DNA of 40,000 bases. Source: Prorocentrum cordatum. Taxonomy: Eukaryota; Sar; Dinophyceae; Prorocentrales; Prorocentraceae. The notes beneath the pieces were generated by a model. That model was not told where the DNA came from. It saw nothing but the letters and a program-made list of their open reading frames with translations, and did not search any database. The position numbers were made by a program, and so were the translations under genes. Shown piece after piece: positions 1 to 8,877 of this stretch (within the stretch, counting starts at the first letter, position 1; each line of letters opens with the position of its first letter). The stretch lies in NCBI GenBank assembly GCA_963575745.1, contig CAUYUJ010016696.1:120001-160000 (forward strand), in the 5' to 3' direction.

Positions 1-552
1 CTCCTCCTCCTCCTCCTCCTCCTCCTCCTCCTCCTCCTCCTCCTCCTCCTCCTCCTCCTCCTCCTCCTCCTCCTCTCCTCCTCCTCCTCCTCCTCCTCCT
101 CCTCCTCCTCCCCCTCCCCCCGCGGCGCCGCCGCCGCGCGGGACGCCGCCGGCGCGAGGCGCGGCGCCCCCCCCGGGGCGCTGCGGCGGAGGACCGTCGT
201 CGCCCGCTGCCGCCGCGGGTGGCCCGAGGCCCGCGCGCGCGGCGGGCGCCCCCGGGGGGGGCCCGGGGGGCCCCCTCGCCGCGTCCTCCTCCTCCTCTCC
301 TCCTCCTCCTCCTCCTCCCTTCCTCCTCCTCCTCCTCCTCCTCCTCCTCCCGCCTCCTCCTCCTCCCCTCCTCCTCCTCCTCCTCTCCTCTCCTCCTCCT
401 CATCCTCCTCCTCCTCCTCCTCCCTCCTCCTCCTCCTCCTCCTCCCTCCCTCCTCCCTCCTCTCCTCCTCCTCCTCTCCTCCTCCCCCTCCTCCTCCTCC
501 TCCTCCTCCTCCTCCTCCTCCTCCTCCTCCTCCTCCTCCTCCCCTCTCTCCC
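1..552. repeat. CTC microsatellite blocks around a GC-rich spacer
   Basis: Bases 1-118 and about 283-552 are almost pure CTC triplets with occasional lost bases (CTCTCC, CCCTCC). Between them, about 119-282 is a G+C-only-like stretch with runs of C and G. All frames stay open here and give poly-Ser, poly-Leu or poly-Pro, so the open frame over this stretch is not evidence of a gene. Confidence 0.95.
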
Positions 553-623
553 CCTGGGGGGGGGCTCGGGCGCGGGCCGAGGCCGCCTGCAGCCCCCGCG
601 CGCAGACCAGTAGTTGCCACCGA

Positions 624-773
624 CCCGGACCTCCCAGGAGGGCTACAAAAAAAGGTACCCGACTCAGAAGCCCATCCCAGAGCTGTTCTGCGTCTTGGTT
701 TTAGGCTGTTTCGCTCAGATGTTTAGGTTTTTAGGCTTCCAGTGCTAAAACATAGCTCTCTGGAAGGTCAGGG
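624..773 (+). mobile_element. TIR-A element, copy 1
   Basis: One of eight near-complete copies of a roughly 148-bp sequence. It starts with a diverged CCCGGACCTCCCAGGAGGG and ends with CTCTCTGGAAGGTCAGGG, so the ends are inverted repeats. The interior carries the family core (TCTGCGTCTTGGTTTTAGGC, then TTTAGGTTTTTAGG). The two bases on each side are GA/GA, a possible 2-bp target duplication. There is no coding capacity, so it would be a MITE-like, non-autonomous element. Confidence 0.85.
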
Positions 774-792
774 GAAGTGGAGGCAGGTCGCA

Positions 793-988
793 GGCCTAGA
801 GGTTGGCACCAACAGCAATGTCGGCGGTGTGCCTCCGCCGAGGGAAGAAGATCCCGATCTCGGTGATGGTGGTAAGATTCTGGCTTCCAAGGTAGCCGAA
901 AGATTGCCACCAACACCGGAATCTAGGATCATCTTCCCCATGTGGAGGGAAACCCCTGTGTTGGTGTTGGTGCCCACTTCTAGGCCTC
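793..988. mobile_element. TIR-D element, copy 1
   Basis: About 196 bp with inverted ends: GGCCTAGAGGTTGGCACC on the left, and GGTGCCCACTTCTAGGCC on the right. The interior is itself partly self-complementary around GGTGGTAAGATTCTGGCTTCC. The same sequence recurs at 9387-9584 at clearly recognisable identity, which shows a dispersed family. It has no open frame of its own that looks coding. Confidence 0.8.
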
Positions 989-1151
989 CAACCCGCGCCT
1001 CGAGCAGTGGCGAGGCGTCCCGGCTGGCCTGCTGGTCCAGCAGGGAGTGCTCGAAGAGCTTTTTGTCTGTCGTGGTTACGGTTTGCGCGGGGTGTTCTTG
1101 GAGCAGGTCTGGCTGGCACCTTTCTGTTTTCACACATCGGGCTGATGTTCT

Positions 1152-1311
1152 AAGAGCAGTGCTTGTGTTCTGAGAACAATCGTGGTAGGCCTGTAGGAAT
1201 ATGCCTGTATGCTTGTGTTCTTAGAGGATTCGTGGTAGGCCTGTAGGAATATTTGTTCTCAGAGCATTCCTGTGCTCTGAGCACATGTCGTGGTAGGCCT
1301 GTAGGAATACA
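1152..1311 (+). repeat. Short direct repeats of about 50-58 bp
   Basis: The word CGTGGTAGGCCTGTAGGAAT occurs three times, at about 1181, 1231 and 1289. The copies are separated by related GTGTTCT-GAGAA-like spacers, which makes a small degenerate tandem array. No gene is seen between 989 and 1495. Confidence 0.8.
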
Positions 1312-1495
1312 CCTGCTGGGCTCGACCTCTCGGGCCTCTGGGGGCCCTCCCTGGGCCTCAGGGGCGCCCAAAGACGACTCGGGGCGAAGAGCAGGTCCCA
1401 GGGAACGGGTCGAGACCTCTGGGAGCACACGTCACGAAAAAATATCACCACTGGGGCAGTCCCTGAGATCCCTGGTGACTACAGTTTCTCGAGTC

Positions 1496-1690
1496 GGGCG
1501 TTTTCGCCCGGTTTCGGGCCCCGGGGCCAGCAGAGATCGATCCGGCTCGAAGATGGGGGGAGGAGGGGGAGGAGGAGGAGGAGGAGGAGGAGGAGGAGGA
1601 GGAGGAGGAGGAGGAGGAGGAGGAGGAGAGATCGATCCAGTCGCGATGCGTCACGATGTTTTTTTTTCGAGGCGTCGGCTCTCAGGGCCC
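1496..1690 (+). repeat. Dispersed repeat R-K, copy 1, with a GGA expansion inside
   Basis: Starts with a GGGCGTTTTCGCCC palindrome followed by GTTTCGGGCCCCGG, and ends CGTCACGATG...TCGAGGCGTCGG. Diverged copies lie at about 5917-6045, 6985-7125 and (partial) 7835-7870. In this copy a pure GGA run (about 1555-1628) sits where the other copies have only a short GATGGGG stretch, so the microsatellite grew inside an existing repeat. Confidence 0.7.
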
Positions 1691-1726
1691 CGCAGCCCCT
1701 CCTCAGCTGGGGGAGGGGGACGCGAC

Positions 1727-1800
1727 ACCATCACCACCACCACCACCACCACCACCACCACCACCACCACCACCACCACCACCACCACCACCACCACCAG
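1727..1800 (+). repeat. CCA/ACC microsatellite
   Basis: About 24 perfect CAC triplets preceded by GCGACACCATCACC. The lead-in resembles the terminal sequence of TIR-E (GCGACACCAACACC at 28349), so it may be an expanded remnant of such an end. That link is inference. Confidence 0.9.
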
Positions 1801-1813
1801 GGAGAACGTTCCA

Positions 1814-1992
1814 GCCTAGACGTAAGTCGGTCTTGTCCCTCTGCAGGAGGAATGCTCAACAATAGTCAAAACATCATCTGGGGACTAAGTTTTGACTATC
1901 TTTGAATATCTCAGGGGCATTTTTTTTTGATTATTTTGCTCTTTTCGGCCAAAATTCGCCCGTAGGGGGACAGGCCCGACCTAAGCCTAGAC
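1814..1992. mobile_element. TIR-B element, copy 1, with 8-bp target duplications
   Basis: The element is about 1822-1984. Its left end reads GTAAGTCGGTCTTGTCCC and its right end GGGGGACAGGCCCGACCTAA, which are imperfect inverted repeats of each other and of copy 2 at 21531. The flanks are GCCTAGAC at 1814-1821 and at 1985-1992, an exact 8-bp direct repeat. The interior is AT-rich and non-coding. The left end also looks like a 5' splice site (GTAAGT), which is relevant if such elements act as introns. Confidence 0.82.
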
Positions 1993-2013
1993 GCTCAAGT
2001 CTGCTGGGCAAAA

Positions 2014-2380
2014 AGCCACCAGGGTGGCCACCTCCAGCAACGAGGTCCGAGGCGCCCCCTCGAGCTGGGGATCTGGGGCTGTCTCGAGCGAGAGGGGGGT
2101 GCACCACCTGGGCCCCCCCCCCCCCCCTCCCCGGCTCCTCCCGCTCGTGGTCCCGTTCCAACTTACTTTAGCCTTGACCACCAGAAAGAATTTCGAGCAC
2201 CAAAAAAGTACCGAAACCCGGATGTTTTCACGTGCTGGGCCCTGGGAGGCACTCGTCCGACACTGTTTCGACACTGTTTCGACACTTTTTCGACACTTTT
2301 CCGGGTGCTCGAACTTGTTTCTGGGATCTGGTCCGTAAGCACGATGGGAGCAACATAACCCTTGTGGTGGTGGTGTCGCC
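2014..2380. repeat. Diverged TIR-E-like sequence
   Basis: Bases 2020-2130 share CACCTCCAGC...GAGGTCC and TGTCTCGAGCGAGAGGGGGG with the TIR-E element at 28349-28511. The right side near 2358-2380 has GTGGTGGTGGTGTCGCC, like the TIR-E right end. The middle (about 2140-2357) is unrelated and includes a short 11-bp tandem run (CGACACTGTTT, four units, 2258-2300). This may be an interrupted old copy. Confidence 0.55.
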
Positions 2381-2394
2381 CTCCCCCTGCCCCT

Positions 2395-2815
2395 CCTCAG
2401 GGGGCAGCGCTGGCGGCGTGGCCCGGCTCAGGCCGCCCCCCCTCCGGAGCATGCCCTCGGCCCCCTGCCGCGGCGCCCTGCTCCTGGCCGCCGCCGCCTG
2501 GCCCCCGCTGGCCGGCTGCGAGGGCGCGCCGCCCGCGGCGCCCACATGACCGACGACCCACGACCGCGGCCGTGGCGGCGGCGGCCGCGGACACGACGAC
2601 GACGAGGGGAGGTGGTCTTCATCGGCCTCGGCCTCTCTCGGGGGCAGCGTTGCGGGGTGATGTGGGCCCCATGGGGGGGGGGGGCATCGGGCCCCCCGTC
2701 GCCCGCGCCTCGCCGAGAGGGGCCCGGCAGCCCACCCCGCCCACCCCGCACAGGAGTTGTCGGCGATGCTGCGCCAACTCCAAGGCGATGTTTCCCCCCC
2801 TCGAGCCAGCCCCCC
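2395..2815. other. GC-rich stretch without a recognisable gene
   Basis: Almost only G and C, with many GGC/GCC and GAC triplets and homopolymer runs. Open frames exist on both strands but give Pro/Arg/Ala/Gly-rich sequence without any motif I recognise. Confidence 0.6.
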
Positions 2816-2820
2816 CGTAT

Positions 2821-2963
2821 CCCTGACCTCCCAGGAGGGCTAACAAAAATAGCACCTGACTCAAAAACCGATCCCAGAGCTATTCTACGTCTTGGTTTTA
2901 GGCTGTTTCGCTCTGCTTTTTAGGTTTTTAGGTCTCCAGTGCTAAAAATTATCCTGGCGAGGG
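2821..2963 (+). mobile_element. TIR-A element, copy 2, damaged right end
   Basis: Begins with an intact CCCTGACCTCCCAGGAGGGC and has the full interior (CTATTCTACGTCTTGG, TTTTAGGCTGTTTCGCTC). The right terminal repeat is degraded: after GTGCTAAAAATTA only TCCTGGCGAGGGG remains. Confidence 0.8.
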
Positions 2964-3002
2964 GCCCAACCATGTGCAGTTGTGACTGACGCAGTTGTGG
3001 GT

Positions 3003-3592
3003 ATCGACCTCGGTGAACCTCTCTGGGGTCACGACGCGTGTGACGGGTGTGCCAAAATTGGCACGGGTACGCCATGCGGACGTTGCCACCAGAGCTGTCG
3101 GTGGAGCACCCTATGGGGCCGCGGAACGTGCAAGGGGTGCGCCGGAATGGGGAGTGGAATTGCATGCGGACCCTGCCACTGGAGCCTTCGGCGGAGCACC
3201 CTATAGGGTCACGAAACTTGTGAGGGGTGTGCCGAAATGAGGGGGTGGGACTGCATGCGGACCCTGCCACTGGGGCCTTCGGCGGAGCACCCTATAGGGG
3301 CCACGAAACGTGTGAGTGGTGCGCCGAAGTGGAGGTGGAACTGCATACGGACCCTGCCACTGGGGCCTTCGGTGGAGCACCCCATGGGCCACGAAACGTG
3401 TGAGAGGTGCGCCGAAATGGAGGTGGAACTGCATGCGGACCCTGCCACTGGGGCCTTCGGTGGAGCACCCTATGGGGCCACGAAACGTGTGAGGGGTGCG
3501 CCGAAATGGAGGTGGAACTGCATGCGGACCCTGTCACTGGGGCCTTCGGCGGAGCACCCTATGGGGCCACGAAACGCTGTACTAGGTGGGTG
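3003..3592 (+). repeat. Tandem array, unit about 90 bp, six to seven units
   Basis: The landmark GGAGCACCCTATGGGG recurs near 3104, 3194, 3285, 3375, 3463 and 3552, giving spacings of 88-91 bp. Each unit carries CACGAAACGTGTGAG, GTGCGCCGAAATGGAGGTGG and TGCATGCGGACCCTGCCACT. The first unit is the most diverged and the later ones are most alike, as expected for an array kept uniform from one side. Open frames run through it on both strands because the unit has few stops; I do not call a protein. Confidence 0.92.
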
Positions 3593-3656
3593 AAACGCAG
3601 GGAGGAGGGAGAAGGGGGAGGAGGGAGGGGGGCAGCGGGAGGAAGGTGGGAACGCG

Positions 3657-3728
3657 GGGCGCTGTCTCTTCAAAACGAGGGCCCAACACCACAGGATGGT
3701 TTGGAAATAGCTCTCTGGAAGGTCAGGG
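3657..3728. repeat. Shared fragment followed by a lone TIR-A end
   Basis: Bases 3657-3703 (CAAAACGAGG...AACACCACAGGATGGTT) match the reverse complement of 14283-14335. Directly after it, 3706-3728 is one complete TIR-A terminus (ATAGCTCTCTGGAAGGTCAG) with no partner end nearby. Confidence 0.75.
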
Positions 3729-3883
3729 ATCGTTCCCCCTCGCTCCCCGGGGCCCGTTTCGAGCCCGGGGACGGCCAGAGCTCGGTGCCAGGATGAAGGA
3801 TCGGCCAGGGTGGTGGTGGACTCCGGGATGGGTCCAGGGACCGAGCTTGGAGCGGATCTCGGAGACGAGAAACGAACAACTTC

Positions 3884-4160
3884 CTGCGGCGGCGGCGGCG
3901 ACAGCGGCAGGGACAACGGCAAAGACGGAGACGCCGACGACGACGACGGCCACCACCACGGCGCCGACGACGTCGACGCCTCCCCGCCCCGACGGCGACG
4001 TCGACGACGGCGGCGGCGAGGGCGACGGCGACGGCGAAGACGATGGCGGGGACCTCGGCGACGACGACGCCGCCGGAGACGACGACGGCCACCCCCACGC
4101 CGTCGACGACGACGGCGACGCGCCTCGCCGCCCTGGCGAGGCGTCCACGGTGGCCCTGCG
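3884..4160. repeat. GAC/GGC-rich imperfect triplet repeat
   Basis: A run of GACGAC, GGCGAC and GCGACG triplets with substitutions. One frame gives a Thr/Asp/Gly-rich open frame and others Arg- or Ala-rich ones. No motif supports a gene. Confidence 0.75.
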
Positions 4161-4329
4161 CGTCCACGACGGGTTCACCCTCGGCAGGCCCTCTCAGAGC
4201 CGCGGTCCGCCCGGCCGCCCGCTGGGGGGCCCATGGAGGGCCGCAGGCCCTCCGGGTGCCACCGTACGGGGCACGTCTCGGTCCTCACGGTTCGTCCCGA
4301 GTCTGATGTCGACAGGCTCCGAGCCTGAT

Positions 4330-4500
4330 TCGATGCGGCATCGGATGCCGTGTTGCGGCATCCGAAGTCTCGGTGGAGGCCTGCGAGCCTGCCGACGTCT
4401 TCCGATGCGACTGCTCCCGACTCGGCTGCTGGTTTCCGCCGATCCGATTCATGCCGATCGCCGATTCGACTCATCGACTCGATTCTGGGCTCTCCTGCCA
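4330..4500 (+). repeat. Dispersed repeat R-L, copy 1 (GATTCGAT-rich)
   Basis: A stretch rich in CGATTCGA-type words. Bases about 4413-4500 (CGACTCGGCTGCTGG, CGATCGCCGATTCGACTCAT, GATTCTGGGCTCTCCT) recur diverged at about 38035-38113. It is non-coding as far as can be seen. Confidence 0.65.
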
Positions 4501-4547
4501 CCATGGCCACCTTGGGGGCCGCTGGCAGGCCAGAGACCCTGATCCTG

Positions 4548-4671
4548 GCATCGCTCGGACGTGTGCATTTTTTCCCCGGCGAGAACCATCGAGGAGCATC
4601 CTTGATCACTTGGCGAAAACACCACGCACGACACCGAACAAAAACACAGGGAATGGACGTCCGAGCGATGG
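4548..4671. mobile_element. TIR-F element, copy 1
   Basis: About 123 bp with perfect 14-bp inverted ends, CATCGCTCGGACGT and ACGTCCGAGCGATG. The interior (CCATCGAGGAGC, CACGCACGACACCGAA) recurs in the second copy at 11997-12120. It is small and non-coding, so a MITE-like element is the likely class. Confidence 0.78.
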
Positions 4672-4816
4672 CGAGTGATGCCCTGGCGGCGCGACTTTGT
4701 TCGAGCCGCGCGGTGTTTCGCTCAGTCTCGGGCCCCAGGGCGCTGCCGGAGCGAGCCGGTTCGGAGGTCGGACTGCAAAGGCAGGGTCGAGGGCTCTTGT
4801 CGGCGTCGGACCTCGG

Positions 4817-4988
4817 GGTGATGGGTGTGTTTTCCACCACCACCACCATAGGTTGGAGGGGGAGGGGGTCCTCCTCCTCCTCCTGCTCCTCCTCTTCGTC
4901 TTCCTCCTCCTCCTCCTCCTCCTCCTCGTCCTCCTCCTCCCCCCCCTCTAACTTATGGTGGTGGTGGTGGAAAACATGCCCATCATCG
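4817..4988. mobile_element. TIR-G foldback element with a CTC microsatellite core
   Basis: Left arm TGATGGGTGTGTTTTCCACC (from about 4819) and right arm GGTGGAAAACATGCCCATCA are inverted repeats running over about 45 bp, including four ACC/GGT triplets each. The whole centre (about 4869-4945) is CTC repeats. The arms could pair to a long stem with the microsatellite as loop. Only one copy is visible in the window. Confidence 0.75.
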
Positions 4989-5116
4989 GGGGGCCCCAGG
5001 ATCGCCACGGCGGAGAGGGGGTCTCGGGGGAAGCGGGCCTATCGAGGACCGCTGCCGCCTCTGGGCTCTCTCGTCTCCCTCGCTGGGCCCCCGGGAGCCG
5101 TCCGCTCACGGCTCTG

Positions 5117-5264
5117 CCTTGACCTTCCAGGAGGGCTAAAGAATAGCCCCCGACGTAAGAGCCTGTCCCAGAGCTATTCTGCGTCTTGGTTTCGGGCTGT
5201 TTCGCTCAGCTTTTGGGGTTTTTGGGTCTCCAGTGCCAAGACATAGCTCTCTGGAAGGTCAGGG
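5117..5264 (+). mobile_element. TIR-A element, copy 3
   Basis: Complete copy with ends CCTTGACCTTCCAGGAGGGC and CTCTCTGGAAGGTCAGGG. It is flanked by TG on both sides, a possible 2-bp target duplication. The interior matches the family core throughout. Confidence 0.88.
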
Positions 5265-5438
5265 TGGATGCAGAGATGGGCCTGGCAGAAAGCCCCGTGG
5301 GTCCAGGACCCGCTTCCCTCAGGAGCACACTCTTGTGGCGCTCCGTGGCAGTGGGAGTTGTTGCGTCGTTGTCGTGGGCTACTTCCGCCTCCGGGGAGGC
5401 AAGGCACCCCGGAGTGCGCAGCCCCCCCCCAAAAAAAT

Positions 5439-5603
5439 CAGGAGGGAAAGAAACACACAGACACAATTAATCGTCGAGTCCCAGAAAAATATGGAAAATA
5501 TGGGAATTGGGCGGGAAGACACAAACCCAGAAAATATGTGAAAATATGGGGAATCATTTTATTTGTGTGTATTTTTTTGTGTGTCCCAGGGTCCCTTTCA
5601 CAA
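5439..5603. mobile_element. Dispersed AT-rich repeat R-H, copy 1
   Basis: AT-rich island in GC-rich DNA: AACACACAGACACAA at the left, AAAATATGGGGAATC in the middle, TTTGTGTGTATTT...TGTGTGTCCC at the right. The ends are loosely complementary. Near-identical copy at 23487-23650, longer relative at 37601-37910. Between 5604 and 5916 I see nothing. Confidence 0.75.
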
Positions 5604-5916
5604 AAGAAAATGCGGCACAAAAAACAGGGAAGCCTCCAGGAGGGTTCCCCGATCCCAGAGGCGCCAAGGGCGGAAAACCCACCCCGACCCCGACAGTTGG
5701 CGTTTGCTAAACGGCCATGGGCGTCTACTAAATAGTCCTGCCCTGTTCGCTTCCTTCCCTGGGCGCGTTTCCTAAACGGCTTCGCTCGTCGGGGTGCTTC
5801 TATGGGATGGATTTTCTGCCCTCTATTGGGGTCTCCTCGATTTTTCCCGTCGTCCACCAGCAGACCACGGGCCCAAAACTCCGCCCACATCATGTAGGGG
5901 GGGCTGCTGGGCGTTC

Positions 5917-6045
5917 TCGTTCAGTTTCGGGCCCCGGGACCCTCACAGATGGATCCAGCTCGAAAAGTGGGGCAGAAAGATGGGGTCCGGGGCTCTAGTC
6001 GCGATTTGTCGTGATGCCTGAACCTTTTCGAGGCGCCGGATCTCA
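5917..6045 (+). repeat. Dispersed repeat R-K, copy 2
   Basis: Carries GGGCGTTCTCGTTCAG, TTTCGGGCCCCGGGACCCTC, GATCCAGCTCGAA and TCGCGATTTGTCGTGATG in the same order as copies at 1496 and 6985. It has no microsatellite expansion. The stretch 6046-6403 downstream has only short words shared with 1330-1430 and no gene. Confidence 0.65.
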
Positions 6046-6403
6046 GTGTCCAGGGGCCCTTGCCGGGCCTCGGGGCCGCCACACAGAAGGCTTGGGAGGA
6101 AGAGTCGGTCTCGGGGAAGGGTCGAGACTCCTGGGGGTCCACGTCATCCAAAGGTCTTGGCGTCGGAGGTCTGGATGCCTCGCTCCAGAGGTGTGGGCTC
6201 GAGCTGAGCGGTGTTCTGGCGATCTCGTGGGCCGTCTCCGTTGTGACTTCGCTCCGCAGCAGAGGCAGAAGGAAGACAGAGCGAAGGAGGACAAAGACGG
6301 CACGAGGCCGAAAAACTCTCTTTCTCGCGCGAGCCCTGCCGGAGGTTTCTGGCACGCTCTCGGGGCGCTCCTGGAGCGCTTCGGAGCGGCCGCGGCGCCC
6401 CAA

Positions 6404-6551
6404 CCCTGACCTTCCAGAGAGCTATGGTTTAGCACCGGAGACCTAAAAGCCTAAAAAGCTGAGCGAAACAGCCTGAAACCAAGACGCAGAGTAGCTTTGG
6501 GATAGGTTTTTAAGTCGGGTGCTATTTTTTAGCCCTCCTGGAAGGTCAGGG
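6404..6551 (-). mobile_element. TIR-A element, copy 4
   Basis: Complete copy in reverse orientation: CCCTGACCTTCCAGAGAGC at the left, CCTCCTGGAAGGTCAGGG at the right. It is followed by a C-run and a flank (6552-6654) that is repeated after the next TIR-A copy, so element plus flank were duplicated together. Confidence 0.9.
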
Positions 6552-6654
6552 AAGGCCCCCCCCCCCAGGCCCGCCTGGCCCGCACCTGCTCTGCCCTCGG
6601 CCGGGCCTCCCAGACATGCGGCGCCTCGCTGCGGCGGGGGCGTTCGTGGAACAG

Positions 6655-6802
6655 CCCTGACCTTCCAGAGAGCTATGTGTCAGCACCGGAGACCAAAAAA
6701 CCCAAAAAGCTGAGCGAAACGGCCTGAAACCAAGACGCAGAGTAGCTTTGGGATAGGTTTTTAAGTCGGGTGCTATTCTTTAGCCCTCCTGGGAGGTCAG
6801 GG
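6655..6802 (-). mobile_element. TIR-A element, copy 5
   Basis: Nearly identical to copy 4 (6404-6551). Its right flank 6803-6912 repeats 6552-6654 (GGCCGGGCCTCCCAGACATG). The left flank ends GAACAG; the uninterrupted version GAACAGTGTGGAG stands at about 6908. Confidence 0.9.
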
Positions 6803-6934
6803 AAGGCCCCCCCCCCCCCCCCAGGCCCGCCCGGCCCGCACCTGCCTTGCCCTCGGCCGGGCCTCCCAGACATGCGAGACGCCTCGCTGCGGCGGGGGCG
6901 CTCGCGGAACAGTGTGGAGAAGGTGCCCAGGGGG

Positions 6935-7125
6935 CTGCCGGCTCCCCTGAGGCTCTGGCCCAGCTTCTTCTTCTTCTTCTTGAGCCGGGCGTCTTCGCCC
7001 CGCTGCGGGCCCCGGGCCCTCGCAGGGCGAGCCTTCCTGGGGCAGAGATGATGGGGTCCGGGGCTCCAGGCGCGATCTTCACGATGTCTCAACCTTGCTC
7101 GAGGCGTCGGGTTTCTCGGGGTCTG
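6935..7125 (+). repeat. Dispersed repeat R-K, copy 3
   Basis: Contains CTTCTTCTTCTTCTTGAGCC, GGGCGTCTTCGCCCCG, GCGGGCCCCGGGCCCTCGCA and CGCGATCTTCACGATGTCTC. Bases from about 6908 (GTGTGGAGAAGGTGCCCAG) to the GGGCGTCTTCGCCC palindrome recur at 7765-7865 behind TIR-A copy 7, so this block is also duplicated. Confidence 0.65.
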
Positions 7126-7612
7126 GAGGATTCCTTTGATCCAGTGAGGGCGGCCCTGACGCCCATGGCCGGTCCACCCTTCTGGGAGTTCCGCCAGCTT
7201 CCAGGCCCCAGATTCCCAATCGACGGGCTCCCTCGCCAGTGCCCTGCCGTCGTAGCCCCCCCCCCCCTTCCCAGGGCCGGCCCCGCATCCCGACCCTGGC
7301 CTTCCAGGAGACCTAAAAAATAGCACCCGACGTAAAAACCTATCCCAGAGCTATTCTACGTCTTGGTTTTAGGCTGTTTCGCTCAGCTTTTTAGGCTTTT
7401 AGGTCTCCTGTGCTGAAAAATAGCTCTCTGGAAGGTCAGGATTCCTTTTATCAGATGAGGGCGGCCTTGACGTCCATGGCCGATCCACCCTTGGAGTTCC
7501 GCCAGATTCCTGGAAGCTTCCTGGAATCCAGGGCCTGGAAGCCAGGCCCTGGACTCCCTATCCACGGGCTCCCTCTCCAGTGCCCTACCGTCGTGTAGCC
7601 CCCCCCCCCCTT
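7126..7612 (+). repeat. Locally duplicated unique-like block split by TIR-A copy 6
   Basis: Bases 7128-7290 (ATTCCTTTGATCCAGTGAGG ... TCGTAGCCCC) recur at 7441-7612 (ATTCCTTTTATCAGATGAGG ... TCGTGTAGCCCC), with a third partial copy of the tail at 7860-7960. The two main copies are separated by the TIR-A element at 7294-7440. Confidence 0.8.
7294..7440 (+). mobile_element. TIR-A element, copy 6
   Basis: Ends CCCTGGCCTTCCAGGAGACC and CTCTCTGGAAGGTCAGG; the last base or two of the right end are missing. It sits before ATTCC; the matching sequence without the element reads GAGGATTCC at about 7126. Confidence 0.87.
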
Positions 7613-7761
7613 CCCTGACCTTCCAGAGAGCTATGTTTTTAGCACTGGAGACCTAAAAACCTAAAGAGCGGAGCGAAACAGCCTAAAACCAAGACGTAGA
7701 ATAGCTCTGGGATAGGTTTTTAAGTCGGGTGCTGTTTTTTAGCCCTCCTGGAAGGTCAGGG
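7613..7761 (-). mobile_element. TIR-A element, copy 7
   Basis: Complete reverse-orientation copy, CCCTGACCTTCCAGAGAGC to CCTCCTGGAAGGTCAGGG. The right flank begins AGTGTGGAGAATGTG, the partner of the GAACAG flank left of copy 5, which suggests that the two copies exchanged flanks by recombination. Confidence 0.9.
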
Positions 7762-8057
7762 AGTGTGGAGAATGTGCCCAGGAGGCTGCAGGCTCCCCTG
7801 AGGCTCTGGCCCAGTTTCTTTTTGAGCCGGGCGTCTTCGCCCCGTTTCGGGCCCGGGGCCCTCTCCAGTGCCCTACCGTCGTAGCCCCCCCCCCCTTCCC
7901 CTCCTCCCGAGTCGCCCCCCCCCTTCCCGGGGCCGGCCCCTCCTCCCGAGTCCCTGTGGAGTGGCCTCGCGGGGCTCGGCGGGGGCCTCCGGAGAGGCCG
8001 CGGGCGGCGGCAGAGAAGCCTCGCCGCGTGTGCCCCCACTGGCCACGGCGCGGGCGT

Positions 8058-8335
8058 GTCCTCCTCCTCCTCCTCCTCCTCCTCCTCCTCCTCGTCTCCT
8101 CCTCCTCCTCCCTCCTGCTCCTCCTCCTCCTCCTCCTCCTCCTCCTCCTCCTCCTCCTCCTCCTCCTCCTTGTCTCCTCCTCCTCCTTCCTCCTTCCTCC
8201 TCCTCCTCCTCTTCCTCCTCCTCCCCCCGTCTCCTCCTCCTTGTCTCCTCCTCCTCCTCCTCCTCCTCCTCCTCCTCCTCCTCCTCCTCCTCCTCCTCCT
8301 CCTCCTGCCTCTGCCTCTGCCTCCTCTCCCTCCTT
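8058..8335. repeat. CTC microsatellite, interrupted
   Basis: Long CTC run with CTTGTCTC and CCTTCC interruptions and a GCCTCT tail. Six-frame translation gives poly-Ser, poly-Leu, poly-Pro, poly-Glu, poly-Arg and poly-Gly. The stretch 8336-8689 shows no gene or repeat I recognise. Confidence 0.95.
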
Positions 8336-8689
8336 CGTCCGTGCGCTGCCCGCTGCCCGCTGCCCGGAATTTTGCCTCTTCGGGGGGCGGTCGCGGGCCG
8401 ACCGCGGTCGCGGTGGGACTTCGAGAACGTCGCCTTCGAGGCCGGGCGGCTCCTGCTCTTCGCGGGGTCCGAGGACGCTGCGGGTCGACTGGGCGTAAGA
8501 GTGCCCTTGCGCCGGAGTGGCCTCTGGCGCGGGCCCAAGGGCCCCATGGGGCCCCCCGATCGCCGGGTGCGATGCGACAGTTGCGTCTTGCGTATTTGGG
8601 CTCAGCCCCCCCCGCGGATCCCCGAAAGCCACGCACCAAGGGTCATTCTTACCCAGGGCCACTCTTGCGGAACCTGGCGGAAGGGACAT

Positions 8690-8835
8690 ACTCGAGGCGT
8701 CCTATGATTAGATGGGGTTCGAGTAGATGCGTCGCCGATGCCGATGCATCGTCGATGCGGCTCGATGCGGGACCCGATCTTCTCCATTCCGGCGTCGCCG
8801 ATGCACCGCCGATGCATCGCCGAGCGGGGTCACTC
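8690..8835 (+). mobile_element. TIR-C element, partial copy
   Basis: Has a decayed left end (GGCGTCCTATGATTAGATGG, GTTCGAGTAGATG) and the core words CCGATGCATCGTCGATGCGG, CTCGATGCGGGACCCGAT and GATGCATCGCCGA. The right terminal repeat is missing. Compare the better copy at 26717. Confidence 0.7.
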
Positions 8836-8877
8836 GCAGCGTTGTGGACGTCGATCCAGGGAGAGGAAGCATGTTGC

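Noticed and set aside
1-552. Long Ser/Leu/Pro-rich open frame starting at 219.
   Set aside because: It comes from CTC triplets; every frame is open and no domain, splice or codon signal supports it.
624-773. TTTAGG-type words inside TIR-A as telomere repeats.
   Set aside because: They are single TTTTAGG/TTTTTAGG words fixed in the element's core, not tandem TTTAGGG.
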